The translations under genes were made by a program, and so were the position numbers. Positions 24,939-34,543 of a stretch of DNA of 64,000 nucleotides are shown here, in pieces. Numbering within the stretch: position 1 is the first letter of the stretch; each line of letters opens with the position of its first letter. This DNA comes from Xanthobacteraceae bacterium 501b (lineage in GTDB: Bacteria; Pseudomonadota; Alphaproteobacteria; Rhizobiales; Xanthobacteraceae): the NCBI GenBank assembly GCA_000378025.1, contig KB899087.1, forward strand, positions 3,224,001 through 3,288,000, written 5' to 3'. The notes under the pieces are model-generated. The model ran no database searches, was not told where the DNA came from, and saw nothing but the letters and a program-made list of their open reading frames with translations.

Positions 24939-26758
24939 ACGCTCCCACCGAGATCCTCACCCGCCGCGCGCCGCTCCCCGCCTCCAGCTGGGATGCCGAC
25001 AGCCAGACCTTCGAGGCCGTGCTCTCCACCGGCGCCGCTGTCGAGCGCTGGGACGTGCGCGGCCCCTATGACGAGATTCTCCTCCTGTCGCAGCCGGCGT
25101 GGCCCGCCCGCGTGCCGCTGCTCGACAGCCACGGAAGGGAGAGCGTGGACTGCCAGCTCGGGAGCGTCGACACGCTGCGCGTCGTCGGCGGGGACCTCCT
25201 CGGCCGCGCCACGCTCTCCCGCCATAATCTCCGCTCCCAGCGCATCGCCGCCGAGCTGACCGACGGTGCCACCTTCGGCATCTCCATCGGCTATGGCGTC
25301 GAGCGCTGGTCCGAGCGCACCAACCCGAAGACCGGCCGCCGCGAGAAGCGGGCCGAGCGCTTCACCCTGATCGAGGTCAGCCTCGTCGTTGTCCCCGCCG
25401 ACCCGCATGCAGGCATCAGGAGCCACGACATGACGGTCAGCACCGAGCCGGCGCCCGCGCCCGCTCCCTCCGCCCAGCCCCTCAACCCCACGCCGGCCGC
25501 TATGGAGCGCGCCGCCGTCAACACGGAGATACGTTCCATCGCCAACGTCGCCGGCCTCGACCAGGGCTGGATCGACAGCCAGATCGACGCCAACGCCACC
25601 CCGGACGCCGCCCGTGGCGCCGCCTTCGCCGCCATGCAGGCCCGCAGCGCCCCGCTGCAGACCTTCCACCCCACGGTGGCGACCGTCACCCATGACCACG
25701 CCGACCCGGCCGCGATCCGCTCCGCCATGGGCGAGGCGCTCGCCCATCGCCTGGCTCCCGGCCGCGTCAAGCTGGAGGAGCGCTCCCGCCCCTATGCCGG
25801 CTTCCGCATGCTGGACATGATCTGCGACCTCGCCCAGGCGCGCGGCGAGCGTCTTAACCCGCGCGACCAGAACGCGCTGATGGAGCGCGCCGTCGGCGCC
25901 CATTCCACCAGCGACTTCCCCCTCCTGCTGGCGGACGCGGCCAACAAGGCCCTGCTCGCCAACTACGCCGCCGCCGAGCCGACCTATCGCCTGATCGCTG
26001 CCCAGCGGTCCTTCACCGACTTCCGCGATCATTCCTTCCTGCGCATCGGCGACTTCCCGACCTTCCAGGAGACCAACGAGGCCGGCGAGCTCAAATACGG
26101 CACGCTCTCCGAGAACCGCGAGAAGGTGCGGGCGAAGGAGCTGAATGCCGGCATCGCCATCGGCCGCCGCGCCCTCATCAATGACGACCTGTCGGCGCTG
26201 GCGGACTTCTCCTCGATGATCGCCATCCGCGCCGCCAGCGACGAGAACGCCCGCGTCTACGGCCTGCTCGCCGCCAATGCCGCCCTCTCCGACGGCAAGG
26301 CGCTGTTCCATGCCGACCATGGCAACAAGGCCACCACCGGCGCCGTCCTCTCGGTCGCCTCGGTCGGCCTCGCCGTCGCCGCGCTGCGCAAGCAGAAGAG
26401 CCTCGACGGCGTGCCGCTCAACCTCGCCCCCCGCTTCCTTGTGGTCGGGCCGGACACCGAGCTTGCCGCCCGCCAGGTGCTCGCCGCCATCACCGCCGCC
26501 AAGGCAGGCGACGTGAACCCCTGGGCGGGCACGATGGAGCTGGTGGTCGACGCCAATATCACCGGCGCCGGCTGGTACGTCATGGCGGACCCGGCCGCCG
26601 CTCCCAGCCTCGTCTATGGCTATGTCTCCGGCGCTGAGGGGCCGCAGATCCGCACCGAGATCGACTTCGACACCCGCGCCGTCAAGGTCGCCGCCGGGCT
26701 CGACTTCGGCTGCGGCGTCATCGACTTCCGTGGCCTCTACAAGAACGAGGGCGCGTGA
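24935..26758 (+). CDS. Prohead protease fused to major capsid protein
   Basis: 607 aa from the ATG at 24935 (4-bp overlap with portal). Residues about 20-165 are an HK97-type S21 protease with VPLLDSHGRES (His), TDGATFGISIGYGVE (Ser) and FTLIEVSLVVVPADP. A Pro/Ala-rich linker (about 168-195) follows. Residues about 200-607 resemble the Mu gpT-like major head subunit: FRDHSFLRIGDFPTFQETNE, ALINDDLSALADFS, GKALFHADHGN, LVVGPDTELAARQVL. In such fusions the protease matures the shell after assembly and is cleaved off. No frame breaks. Confidence 0.9.
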   Translation: MNAPTEILTRRAPLPASSWDADSQTFEAVLSTGAAVERWDVRGPYDEILLLSQPAWPARVPLLDSHGRESVDCQLGSVDTLRVVGGDLLGRATLSRHNLRSQRIAAELTDGATFGISIGYGVERWSERTNPKTGRREKRAERFTLIEVSLVVVPADPHAGIRSHDMTVSTEPAPAPAPSAQPLNPTPAAMERAAVNTEIRSIANVAGLDQGWIDSQIDANATPDAARGAAFAAMQARSAPLQTFHPTVATVTHDHADPAAIRSAMGEALAHRLAPGRVKLEERSRPYAGFRMLDMICDLAQARGERLNPRDQNALMERAVGAHSTSDFPLLLADAANKALLANYAAAEPTYRLIAAQRSFTDFRDHSFLRIGDFPTFQETNEAGELKYGTLSENREKVRAKELNAGIAIGRRALINDDLSALADFSSMIAIRAASDENARVYGLLAANAALSDGKALFHADHGNKATTGAVLSVASVGLAVAALRKQKSLDGVPLNLAPRFLVVGPDTELAARQVLAAITAAKAGDVNPWAGTMELVVDANITGAGWYVMADPAAAPSLVYGYVSGAEGPQIRTEIDFDTRAVKVAAGLDFGCGVIDFRGLYKNEGA

Positions 26759-26970
26759 TGGCGATCAATGACAGCCTCGAAGACCGCCTTGCCAAGCTGC
26801 GCAAGATGCGCGCCGACGGCGTCCGCCGCCTGCGCTACACCGACGGCAAGGAGGTGGAGTATCGCACCGACAGCGAACTCGCCGCCGCCATCGCCGACGT
26901 CGAGCGCCAGATCGCCGGGGCAAACGCCCCGGCGAAGGTCGTCTATCTCGCAACAAGCAAGGGGCTCTGA
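26755..26970 (+). CDS. gpW-like head-tail joining protein
   Basis: 71 aa (GTG at 26755 or ATG at 26758, overlapping the capsid stop). EDRLAKLRKMRADGVRRLRY, then TDGKEVEYRTDSELAAAIAD matches the small gpW/gp6-type head-completion proteins that plug the portal after packaging. Same transcript as the capsid gene. Confidence 0.75.
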   Translation: MMAINDSLEDRLAKLRKMRADGVRRLRYTDGKEVEYRTDSELAAAIADVERQIAGANAPAKVVYLATSKGL

Positions 26971-27209
26971 TGATGGCGAAGGCGATGCTCTCTCTTCAGG
27001 TGCAGCCCTACCGCATGCTGAAGAAGGCCGATGCGGCGGCCTATTGTGGCCTGCCGGCGAGCCGGTTCGAACTGCTCTGCCCCGTGGCGGCCGTCGCCTA
27101 TCCCGACGGCTCGCGCCTCTGGGACGTGCGCGACCTCGATTCGTGGGTCGACAGCCTCAAGACCGGCGCCCTCGACAGCGACGACGCCATTCTGGAAAGG
27201 CTCGGCTAG
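26970..27209 (+). CDS. Excisionase/AlpA-like HTH protein
   Basis: 79 aa. MLKKADAAAYCGLPASRFELL is a MerR/AlpA-type HTH, followed by YPDGSRLWDVRDLDSWVDSL, as in Xis-like helix-turn-helix-17 proteins. It lies 2 bp before the integrase gene, the standard place for a directionality factor. Confidence 0.75.
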   Translation: MMAKAMLSLQVQPYRMLKKADAAAYCGLPASRFELLCPVAAVAYPDGSRLWDVRDLDSWVDSLKTGALDSDDAILERLG

Positions 27210-27211
27210 CG

Positions 27212-28294
27212 ATGACCGTGGTGCACGTCAAAGGCTTCCAGATCTTCAAGGACCGGCACGGAAAGATGCGGTGCTATCACCGCGCTTCCCGCACGCCGGT
27301 TGATCTTGTGAAGGCGCCGATTGGCACCGCCGCGTTCCTGGCGGAATGCACCCGCATCACCGCCCTTCAGGAGCGCACCAAAACGACGCGCCCGGGCACG
27401 CTCGGCGCCCTCATCAAGGAGTACCGTGGCAGCAGGGATTACCTTGAGCGGCTGACGCGCACGACCCGCGCCGGCTATCAGCGGGTGTTCGACTATCTCC
27501 AGCCGATCGAGGATACGCCCCTCACCCGTTTCACCTCGCCCTTCGTGGTGAAGATGCGCGACAAAGCCGAGGCCAAGCACAAGCGCTGGTTCGCGAACTA
27601 TCTCAAAACCGTCCTGTCCCTGCTCTTCGCCTGGGGCAAGGAGCGCGGCCACATGAAGGACAACCCGGCGGAGGGCATTCGCAGCATCCGCCGCCCCAAG
27701 GGCCTGCCGAAGCAGAATCGCCGATGGACCGACGACGAGCGCCACGCGGTGCTCGACGCCGCCCCCGCGCATATGCTGCCGGCTCTCGCCCTGATGATGT
27801 TTACCGGCCTGGGGCCGAATGATGCGCTCAACCTGCCCCGCACGGCCTATGCCGGCGGCCGGATCAACACCAGCCGGTCCAAGACCGAGGAAGGCGTCAT
27901 CTGGCCTGTCATCGACCCGCTGCGCGACATTCTCGCGGCGGCGCCGGCGCATTCGGCGATCACCCTCTGCGCCAACTCGCGCGGCCGGCCGTGGACCGTC
28001 TCCGGCTTCAACTCGTCATGGATGAAGCTTCAGCACACGCTGGAGAAGGCCGGGGCTGTCGGCGAGGGCCTGACGCTCTACGGGCTGCGGCACACGGTGG
28101 CGGCGATCCTGCGCGAGAGCGGCGCCGACCTGCGCACCATCGCCGACGCGCTCGGCCAGAAGACCGAGGCCATGGCGCAGATGTACGCGCAGGGTTCCGA
28201 CCTGTCGAAAAAGATGGATGAGGTAGCCGGCCGCTTCGGCCACGAAGTGAACAGCCGCAGAACAAAGGCTGTCAAACCGGGTCAGAAAATATGA
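27212..28294 (+). CDS. Tyrosine recombinase (integrase) of the tRNA-Phe element
   Basis: 360 aa from the ATG at 27212. An N-terminal SAM-like core-binding domain (about 60-170) is followed by a catalytic domain (175-345). The Tyr nucleophile is in AQMYAQGS, and TLYGLRHTVAAILRESGADL carries one Arg. The first catalytic Arg position reads TGLGPNDAL where most families have TG-x-R, and the expected His positions read Tyr (YGLRH) and Gln (LGQKT). This looks like the divergent subgroup common in rhizobial prophages. The gene ends 61 bp from tRNA-Phe. Confidence 0.85.
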   Translation: MTVVHVKGFQIFKDRHGKMRCYHRASRTPVDLVKAPIGTAAFLAECTRITALQERTKTTRPGTLGALIKEYRGSRDYLERLTRTTRAGYQRVFDYLQPIEDTPLTRFTSPFVVKMRDKAEAKHKRWFANYLKTVLSLLFAWGKERGHMKDNPAEGIRSIRRPKGLPKQNRRWTDDERHAVLDAAPAHMLPALALMMFTGLGPNDALNLPRTAYAGGRINTSRSKTEEGVIWPVIDPLRDILAAAPAHSAITLCANSRGRPWTVSGFNSSWMKLQHTLEKAGAVGEGLTLYGLRHTVAAILRESGADLRTIADALGQKTEAMAQMYAQGSDLSKKMDEVAGRFGHEVNSRRTKAVKPGQKI

Positions 28295-28355
28295 CAAACT
28301 GGCTGAAAATCACTGCCCCTTGCGCCGGAAAACCTAGCAATATCAAGGGGGTAGA

Positions 28356-28431
28356 TGGTGCCCAGGGACGGAGTCGAACCGCCGACACTGCGATTTTCAG
28401 TCGCATGCTCTACCAACTGAGCTACCTGGGC
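28356..28431 (-). tRNA. tRNA-Phe (GAA)
   Basis: 76 nt with encoded CCA. Read on the minus strand it begins GCCCAGGTAGCTCAG, has anticodon loop CTGAAAA with GAA, a GGTTCGA T-loop and a complementary acceptor end. Its 3' end faces the phage integrase, so it is the probable attachment site. Confidence 0.95.
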
Positions 28432-28839
28432 GTAGCCGGCAAGGCTTCAAGCCATGCGGAGCGGGCGGGTTATAGAGTCTTGGCCGCGCCCTGTCCATAT
28501 CCAGGCAAAGGGAAATTCCGGCTTTCCCCAGAACTGCGTTCCGCATCGCCGGTGGCGCGGCGTCGGGCGACCGCTGCAGGAGCGGCAGAGCGAGCCGCGC
28601 CGAGGCGGCCGTGACGTCGCGCCTAGCCTTACGCAACGTCCGCCTGGCAGCAACGCTCCTGCGCGGGACAGCGGTCGGTTACGGTGGCCACAATCAGTGC
28701 GGCTGCCGGACAGCCGGCGCGTCGATCCCTCATCGCGCGTCGCCCTGCCACATGGCGGCTTCAAGGTAAGGCAGGCCCCTCGCCCTGCCTGCCGTCGCCG
28801 ATCAGCCGGGCGCCGGAGGTCCCGCACGCAACCTGCGCC
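28432..28839. other. Gene-free stretch
   Basis: 408 bp between tRNA-Phe and yacG. The frames open here do not look like proteins. The tRNA-Phe promoter should lie at its left edge. I see nothing else. Confidence 0.5.
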
Positions 28840-29055
28840 TCAGATCTCGCGGGGGGGATTCGGGGCGAGGGAGGGTTCCTCGCCGTCCTCGTCATCATTT
28901 TCCGTGACCGGGATCGCATAGGCGCCGGTGAGCCAGCGGTGCAGGTCGATATCGGCGCAGCGGGCGGAACAGAAGGGCCTGTACTTTTCCACCATCGGCT
29001 TGCCGCAGATCGGGCAGGGCTTGCCGCCGGCGGCGGGCGGGGTGGCGGCGCTCAT
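28840..29055 (-). CDS. yacG: DNA gyrase inhibitor YacG (zinc-binding)
   Basis: 71 aa. CPICGKP and [15 protein letters not shown] form the four-Cys zinc site of the YacG/UPF0243 family, known from E. coli to bind GyrB. The acidic tail [10 protein letters not shown] is also usual. Its start overlaps the maf stop by 4 bp; last gene of the conserved cluster. Confidence 0.92.
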   Translation of the reverse strand: MSAATPPAAGGKPCPICGKPMVEKYRPFCSARCADIDLHRWLTGAYAIPVTENDDEDGEEPSLAPNPPREI

Positions 29056-29675
29056 TCCGGGTGGCCCCAGCGCTGATAGACCGGGAAGCGCTCGCCCCCC
29101 AGCAGCGCCACCGTCTCGGCGAGCGGCAGGCCGACGACATTGGTGTAGGAGCCGACCAGCTTGATCACGAACGCGCCGGCCAGGCCCTGAATGGCGTAGC
29201 CGCCGGCCTTGCCCTCCCATTCGCGCGACGCGACATAGGCGTCCATCTCTTCGCGCGAGAGGCGCTTGAACCGCACGCGGGTCTCGACCAGCCGCGTACG
29301 GATGCCGCCCTTCGGCGTCATCAGGGCGATGCCGGTATAGACGCGATGGGCGCGGCCGGAGAGCAGGCGCAGGCACTCGGCCGCCTCTTCCGAAACATCG
29401 GGCTTGGGCAGGATGCGCCGGCCCACCGCCACCACCGTATCGGCGGCGAGCAGGAAGGCGCCTTCATGCTCGCCCAGCATCCGGCGGCGCGCATCGGAGG
29501 CGTCGAGCTTCTCGCGCGCCAGGCGCAGCGCCAGCCGGCGGGGAAGCTCGCCGCGCTCCGGCGTCTCGTCAATATCGGCCGGCAGCAGGGCATCGGGTTC
29601 GATTCCGGCCTGGGCCAGCAGCGCCAGGCGGCGCGGCGAGCCCGAGGCCAGCACCAGTTTCGGGCGGGCGCTCAC
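29052..29675 (-). CDS. maf: Maf-family nucleoside triphosphate pyrophosphatase
   Basis: 207 aa from a GTG at 29675. [17 protein letters not shown] is the Maf signature, with [17 protein letters not shown] as the metal and base pocket, then [18 protein letters not shown]. It hydrolyses non-canonical or dTTP/UTP-type nucleotides. Coupled to yacG. Confidence 0.92.
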   Translation of the reverse strand: MSARPKLVLASGSPRRLALLAQAGIEPDALLPADIDETPERGELPRRLALRLAREKLDASDARRRMLGEHEGAFLLAADTVVAVGRRILPKPDVSEEAAECLRLLSGRAHRVYTGIALMTPKGGIRTRLVETRVRFKRLSREEMDAYVASREWEGKAGGYAIQGLAGAFVIKLVGSYTNVVGLPLAETVALLGGERFPVYQRWGHPE

Positions 29676-29727
29676 GCAGTCACTCCTTTTCCGCCGGCGG
29701 GCCCGGCGGTCCAATTCGCCGGCACGC

Positions 29728-29765
29728 TAGAGCATGTCCGGGCAAAGTTGAACGCTTTTCGCGAA
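29728..29765. repeat. Rhizobial-type intergenic repeat fragment
   Basis: TAGAGCATGTCC, then GGCAAAGTTGAACGCTTTTCG. It has the form of the GAGCATG/GCTTTTCG intergenic elements found in many copies in Rhizobiales genomes. Recognition is from memory of such elements; this is a single half copy. Confidence 0.4.
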
Positions 29766-29778
29766 CTTCCCACCCCAC

Positions 29779-30270
29779 TCATCGCGGGCGGAAGCGGGTA
29801 CGGATGCGCCGCTCCAGCTCGTCGCGCACGCCGCGATAGGCGTCGAGGCGCTGCTCGCGATTGCCGCTGGCCAGCGTCGGGTCGGGGGTCGGCCAGTATT
29901 CCACGTCGATGGCGTTGGTGCGGGTAAGCTCCAGCGCCCGGTGATGGGCGTCGGGCGACAGCGTGATGACGAGATCGAAGCCGAGGCCCTCATTCTCCTC
30001 CAGCTCCTCCAGTGTCTGCGGCCGGTGGCGGGAGAGGTCGAGCCCCACCTCGTCGATGGCGGCGGTGACGAAGGGGTCGGTCTCGCCCTTGAGCACGCCG
30101 GCCGAGCCGACATAAAGCGAGCGGCCAAACAGATGCCGCGCCAGCACCGCCGCCATGGGCGAGCGCACGCTGTTCTGCCCGCACATGAACAGCACCGATT
30201 GCGGCCGGTCCCGACGGGGGGCCGGGCCGGGGCCGGCCGCTGCACCTTCTAAGGTGCCGGGCGCGGCCAC
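29779..30270 (-). CDS. Low-molecular-weight phosphatase-family protein
   Basis: 163 aa from a GTG at 30270. The P-loop CGQNSVRSP (Cys-x5-Arg-Ser) near residue 30 is that of LMW tyrosine phosphatases and arsenate reductases, with the later Asp-Pro in TPDPTLA. Substrate unknown; this gene has a fixed place in the hisD cluster of alphaproteobacteria. Confidence 0.88.
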   Translation of the reverse strand: MAAPGTLEGAAAGPGPAPRRDRPQSVLFMCGQNSVRSPMAAVLARHLFGRSLYVGSAGVLKGETDPFVTAAIDEVGLDLSRHRPQTLEELEENEGLGFDLVITLSPDAHHRALELTRTNAIDVEYWPTPDPTLASGNREQRLDAYRGVRDELERRIRTRFRPR

Positions 30271-30272
30271 GC

Positions 30273-30767
30273 TCAGCCTTTCCAGTGCAGGGCGCAGACC
30301 AGCGTGAACAGCCGCCGGGCCGTGCCGAAATCGAGGGCGATCTTGTCCTTCAGCCGCTCGCGCAGCAGCTCGGAGGCCTCATTGTGCAGGCCGCGCCGGC
30401 CCATGTCGATGGCCTCGATCTGCGACGGGCTGGCGGTGCGGATCGCCGAATAATAGCTCTCGCAGACCATGAAGTAATCGCGCACCACCCGCCGCAGCGG
30501 GCTCAGCGACAGCTGGTGCTGCACGACCGGGGCGCCGTCCTCGCGGGTGACATCAAGCACGAGGCGCCCCTCGCTCAGCGAGATGGTGAGGCAATAGGGG
30601 CCGGGGGCGGTATCGCCATGCGGGGCAAAGCTGTTCTCGGCCAGCAGATCATAGATGGCCACGGCCCGCTCATGCTCGACATCGACATTGGAACGGCCGA
30701 TGGAAGCGCCATCCAGCGTCACTGACGCCAGGCGGCGGGTCTCCACATAGGGATCCTCCCCGGCCAT
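30273..30767 (-). CDS. UPF0262 family protein
   Basis: 164 aa from the ATG at 30767. Typical features are [43 protein letters not shown], and [20 protein letters not shown] conserved alphaproteobacterial family of unknown function, found next to hisD, from which it is separated by 10 bp. Confidence 0.9.
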   Translation of the reverse strand: MAGEDPYVETRRLASVTLDGASIGRSNVDVEHERAVAIYDLLAENSFAPHGDTAPGPYCLTISLSEGRLVLDVTREDGAPVVQHQLSLSPLRRVVRDYFMVCESYYSAIRTASPSQIEAIDMGRRGLHNEASELLRERLKDKIALDFGTARRLFTLVCALHWKG

Positions 30768-30777
30768 CGCGCGGCCG

Positions 30778-32070
30778 TCAGAGGTTGAGCCGGATCGCGA
30801 CGGAGCGGGCATGGGCGCTGAGCCCCTCCGCCTCGCCGAGCGCGATCGCCGCCGGGCCGAGCGCGCGCAGTTGCTCCGGCCCGCATTTGAGGATCGAGGT
30901 GCGCTTCATGAAGTCGAGCACGCCGAGGCCCGAGGAGAACCGCGCCGAGCGCGCGGTCGGCAGCACATGGTTGGAGCCGCCGACATAATCGCCGATCGCT
31001 TCCGGCGTGTGGGCGCCGAGGAAGATGGCGCCGGCGTGGTGGATGGCGTCGGCCAACCCCTCGGCATCCGCCGCCATGATTTCCAGATGCTCGGGGGCGA
31101 GGCGGTTGGCCAGCGCCGGCGCCTCACTGAGGCTGCCGAGCAGGATCACCGCGCCGAACTCGGCCCAGCTCTTCGCCGCGATGTCGCGGCGCGGCAGGGT
31201 GACAAGCTGCCGCTCGAGCGCGGCGATCACCGCCTCCGCCAGCGCCGCATCGTCGGTCATCAAAATCGACTGGGCGGCGGTGTCGTGCTCGGCCTGGGCG
31301 AGAAGATCGGCGGCGATCCAGTCCGGATTCTGCTCGCCATCGGCGATGACCAGCACCTCGGAGGGGCCGGCCACCATGTCGATGCCCACCGTGCCGAAGA
31401 CATGGCGCTTGGCGGCCGCGACATAGGCGTTGCCCGGGCCGACGATCTTGGCCACGGGGGCGATGGTCTCAGTCCCATAAGCCAGCGCGGCGATGGCCTG
31501 CGCCCCGCCGACGCGGTACACCTCGTCGACCCCGGCGAGGTCGGCGGCGGCGAGCACCAGCGGGTTGAGCACGCCGTCGGGCGCCGGCACCACCATGGCG
31601 AGACGCTTCACCCCCGCCACCTTGGCCGGCACGGCATTCATCAGCACGGAAGAGGGATAGGCGGCGGTACCGCCGGGCACATAGAGCCCCACCGCGTCGA
31701 CCGCCGTCCAGCGATGACCCAGCTCGACGCCAGCGGCATCGACATAGCGGCCGCTCTCCGGCAGCTGGCGCTGGTGATGGGAGCGGATGCGGCCATGGGC
31801 GAAGGCCAGCGCCTCGCGCGTCGCCGGATCGGAGGCCGCGACCGCCGCCGCGATTTCCTCGCCCGTCACGCGGATGCCGAGCGCGCCGAGATCGACGCGG
31901 TCGAAGGTCTTGGAAAGGGCGATCAGCGCCGCATCGCCGTGCTGGCGCACCTCCTCGACAATATGCGCCACCGCTTGCGCGACATCGGCCGACACCTCGC
32001 GCTTGGTGCCGAGGAAGGCGCGGAAGCGCTCAGCAAAATCGGGGGAGCGTGTGTCGAGGCGAAGCGGCAT
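30778..32070 (-). CDS. hisD: Histidinol dehydrogenase
   Basis: 430 aa from the ATG at 32070. It catalyses the last two steps of histidine synthesis (histidinol to histidine, NAD, Zn). Visible: [41 protein letters not shown], then the C-terminal [12 protein letters not shown] and [11 protein letters not shown] motifs holding the zinc and substrate ligands. Full length. Confidence 0.96.
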   Translation of the reverse strand: MPLRLDTRSPDFAERFRAFLGTKREVSADVAQAVAHIVEEVRQHGDAALIALSKTFDRVDLGALGIRVTGEEIAAAVAASDPATREALAFAHGRIRSHHQRQLPESGRYVDAAGVELGHRWTAVDAVGLYVPGGTAAYPSSVLMNAVPAKVAGVKRLAMVVPAPDGVLNPLVLAAADLAGVDEVYRVGGAQAIAALAYGTETIAPVAKIVGPGNAYVAAAKRHVFGTVGIDMVAGPSEVLVIADGEQNPDWIAADLLAQAEHDTAAQSILMTDDAALAEAVIAALERQLVTLPRRDIAAKSWAEFGAVILLGSLSEAPALANRLAPEHLEIMAADAEGLADAIHHAGAIFLGAHTPEAIGDYVGGSNHVLPTARSARFSSGLGVLDFMKRTSILKCGPEQLRALGPAAIALGEAEGLSAHARSVAIRLNL

Positions 32071-32287
32071 GTCGGAGTCCTGCGGGTCGGCGGTCCTGCG
32101 CGTCGAGGGCCGGTGCCCAGGCTCCCGCGGGCCGGGCCGCCGCGCACGCGCAGCAGGCGCTAGGCCGCGCAAAAGCGCAGGCACCGATTTTGGCTTGTCC
32201 TATCGCAACCGCGCTCGCCGAAGACAAGCGCATTCCGACACGGCCTGCCATCCCGCATCGCACACGGGCACCCGCGGGTGGCGCCCC

Positions 32288-32770
32288 TCACTCCACCTCG
32301 TGGCAGGGCGTTCCCTTGGCATCCCAGGCCGGCCCAAGATCCTCCAGCCCCGCCTCCAGGCATTCGACATCGAGCTGCACCTCGCCGCCACCGGAAAACA
32401 GGAAGGTCACGGTGCCGGAAGGCGCCTCGATCTCCTCGAAGGTCAGGGCCAGCAGGTTGAGGACACCCTGCTTCTTCTTGAGGTCGAGCCCGCGCACCCG
32501 GGCGCCAAGCACCCGCTCGAAACGCAGGCCCGCCCGGCGCCGCACGCAGGGGCCGGCAGCGGCGGCGGCCGCGCCGATCGGCGCGTCGATTTCGGCCATC
32601 GCCTCGGCCTGGATCGCCTTTTCCCAATCGAAGCGGTTGGCGAGCAGCACGAAGCGCTGCTCTTTCGGCAGGAAGGTCATGTCGCCAAGCGCGACTACCG
32701 CGTCCTGCAGATGCACCGAGAGAACCGCGAGATCCTCGCTATCGAGCGCAATCAGCTTCAACCCGGCCAT
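32288..32770 (-). CDS. DUF2948 family protein
   Basis: 160 aa. LKLIALDSEDLAVLSVHLQDAV at the start, FDWEKA, and GGGEVQLDVECLEAGLEDLG near the end are characteristic of the DUF2948 family, which lies between murA and hisD in many alphaproteobacteria. Function unknown. Confidence 0.9.
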   Translation of the reverse strand: MAGLKLIALDSEDLAVLSVHLQDAVVALGDMTFLPKEQRFVLLANRFDWEKAIQAEAMAEIDAPIGAAAAAAGPCVRRRAGLRFERVLGARVRGLDLKKKQGVLNLLALTFEEIEAPSGTVTFLFSGGGEVQLDVECLEAGLEDLGPAWDAKGTPCHEVE

Positions 32771-32858
32771 GTCTTCTCTCCGCCTGCCTACCTGTCGCCC
32801 AGATGGCGCCGCGCAGCCGCATCGGCAAGGGGCGCGGTGAGACTGCGTAGATGCCCGC

Positions 32859-34148
32859 TCAGCCGGCCAGCCGTTCGATTTCGGCACCGCAGGCGGAGAG
32901 CTTCTCCTCCAGCCGCTCGAAACCGCGATCGAGATGGTAGACCCGGTGGATCATGCTCTCGCCCTCGGCCGCGAGCGCGCCGATCACCAGCGACACCGAG
33001 GCGCGCAGATCCGTGGCCATGACGGGCGCGCCCTTCAGCCGTTCCACGCCCTCGATCGTGGCGGTTTCGCCGTCGAGATGGATGCGCGCGCCAAGCCGGG
33101 CCAGTTCCTGCACATGCATGAAGCGGTTCTCGAAAATGGTCTCGGTGATGCGCGAGGTGCCGCGCGCCCTTGTGGTGAGCGCCATGAGCTGCGCCTGCAG
33201 ATCGGTCGGGAAGCCCGGGAAAGGCTCGGTCGTCACCGTGACCGGGGAAATGCCGGCACCGTTGCGCTTCACCCGCAGGCCTTCATTGGAAACGGTGATG
33301 TCCGCGCCGGCCTCGCGCAGCGTATCGAGCGCCGATTGCAGCAAATCCGCCCGCGCGCCGGACAGCAGCACATCGCCGCCGGTCATCGCAACCGCCATCG
33401 CATAGGTGCCGGTCTCGATCCGGTCCGGCAGCACGCTGTGGCGGGCGCCCTTGAGGCGCGGCACGCCGACGACGCGGATGGTGGACGTGCCCTGCCCCTC
33501 GATGCGTCCGCCCATGGCGTTGATGCAATCGGCGACGTCGACGATCTCCGGCTCGCGCGCGGCGTTCTCGATGATCGTCTCGCCATCGGCGAGGCTCGCG
33601 GCCATGATCGCCGTGTGGGTGGCGCCGACCGACACCTTGGGGAAGACGATCCGCGCGCCTTTCAGCCCCTTCGGGGCCCGGGCGAGCACATAGCCCGCAT
33701 CGATCTCGATCTCGGCGCCGAGCGCGCGCAGCGCGTCGAGATGGAAATCCACCGGCCGCGTGCCGATGGCGCAGCCGCCCGGCAGCGAGACCTTGGCCTC
33801 GCCCATGCGGGCCAGCAGTGGCGCGATGACCCAGAAGCTTGCCCGCATCTTCGAGACCAGTTCATAGGGCGCCGTGGTGTCGACGATGACCCGCGCGTCG
33901 ATTTCCAGCGTCTGGCCGGCATAGGCATCATCGCCCCGCCTTTTGCCGTTCACCGTGATGTCGATGCCGTGATTGCCGAGAATGCGCTGCAGCTGCGACA
34001 CATCGGCGAGGCGCGGCACATTCTCCAGCACCAGCTTCTCGTCGGTCAGCAGGCCCGCGATCATCAGCGGCAGGGCGGCGTTCTTGGCGCCGGAAATCGG
34101 GATGGTCCCATTGAGCGGGTTGCCGCCGACGATGCGGATGCGGTCCAT
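32859..34148 (-). CDS. murA: UDP-N-acetylglucosamine 1-carboxyvinyltransferase
   Basis: 429 aa from the ATG at 34148. First committed step of peptidoglycan synthesis. Starts [14 protein letters not shown], then [12 protein letters not shown]; the catalytic loop [13 protein letters not shown] (Cys) is intact, so fosfomycin sensitivity at the site is expected. Ends with the [17 protein letters not shown] region. Cytoplasmic. Confidence 0.96.
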   Translation of the reverse strand: MDRIRIVGGNPLNGTIPISGAKNAALPLMIAGLLTDEKLVLENVPRLADVSQLQRILGNHGIDITVNGKRRGDDAYAGQTLEIDARVIVDTTAPYELVSKMRASFWVIAPLLARMGEAKVSLPGGCAIGTRPVDFHLDALRALGAEIEIDAGYVLARAPKGLKGARIVFPKVSVGATHTAIMAASLADGETIIENAAREPEIVDVADCINAMGGRIEGQGTSTIRVVGVPRLKGARHSVLPDRIETGTYAMAVAMTGGDVLLSGARADLLQSALDTLREAGADITVSNEGLRVKRNGAGISPVTVTTEPFPGFPTDLQAQLMALTTRARGTSRITETIFENRFMHVQELARLGARIHLDGETATIEGVERLKGAPVMATDLRASVSLVIGALAAEGESMIHRVYHLDRGFERLEEKLSACGAEIERLAG

Positions 34149-34327
34149 GAAGCTCGGTACTCCTTCAGCGCGCGACAGAGGGCGCGACCTGTCCATTGCC
34201 CGGAACAATGTCGCATCCGGCGCCTGTCGGCAGCGGCATGTCTGGACGATGGGGCCGATTCGTGGCGGGCCACCGTCAATTCCCGTCCATCTCTACCGCG
34301 TGTGGCCGGGCGCGACAACGCGCGCGC

Positions 34328-34543
34328 TCACCCCTCGCCGTCCGGCCGGGCCGGCGCCTCGGCAAGTGGTGACAGGTCCGGCGACGTCGCACCGCCGTCC
34401 GGCGAATCCGGTGCGGTGCGCGTCGTCTCCTGCGCGTCGGGCGGTTCCTTGCGGCCGCGCGCCTGCTGCTTGCGCCGGGCGAGATTGGCGCGCAGCGCCG
34501 CCGCCAGCCGTTCCGCGCGCGCCGCTTCCTCCTGGCTGCTCAT
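34328..34543 (-). CDS. Small conserved protein upstream of murA
   Basis: 71 aa. MSSQEEAARAERLAAALRAN, then LARRKQQARGR is the basic helical core; the tail is Pro/Ser-rich. Short proteins of this form (LRANL-RRK-QAR) lie just before murA in many Rhizobiales. No known function. Confidence 0.65.
   Translation of the reverse strand: MSSQEEAARAERLAAALRANLARRKQQARGRKEPPDAQETTRTAPDSPDGGATSPDLSPLAEAPARPDGEG

Larger units (their letters stand above)
21049..28355 (+). mobile_element. Phage-derived element at tRNA-Phe (capsid genes, no terminase or tail)
   Basis: The unit comprises the XRE regulator, then a continuous plus-strand run from 21362 to 28294 of coupled small genes, MerR-type protein, portal, protease-capsid fusion, gpW-like protein, excisionase-like protein and tyrosine recombinase. 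The recombinase stop codon lies 61 bp from the 3' end of tRNA-Phe, which is the classic integration site arrangement. The left boundary is not resolved: I did not find a second copy of the tRNA 3' end. The PD-(D/E)XK gene (19834-21015) may also belong to it. Confidence 0.7.

Noticed and set aside
28447-28827. Minus-strand frame between tRNA-Phe and yacG
   Set aside because: Arg/Cys-rich, no start context, no recognisable protein features.
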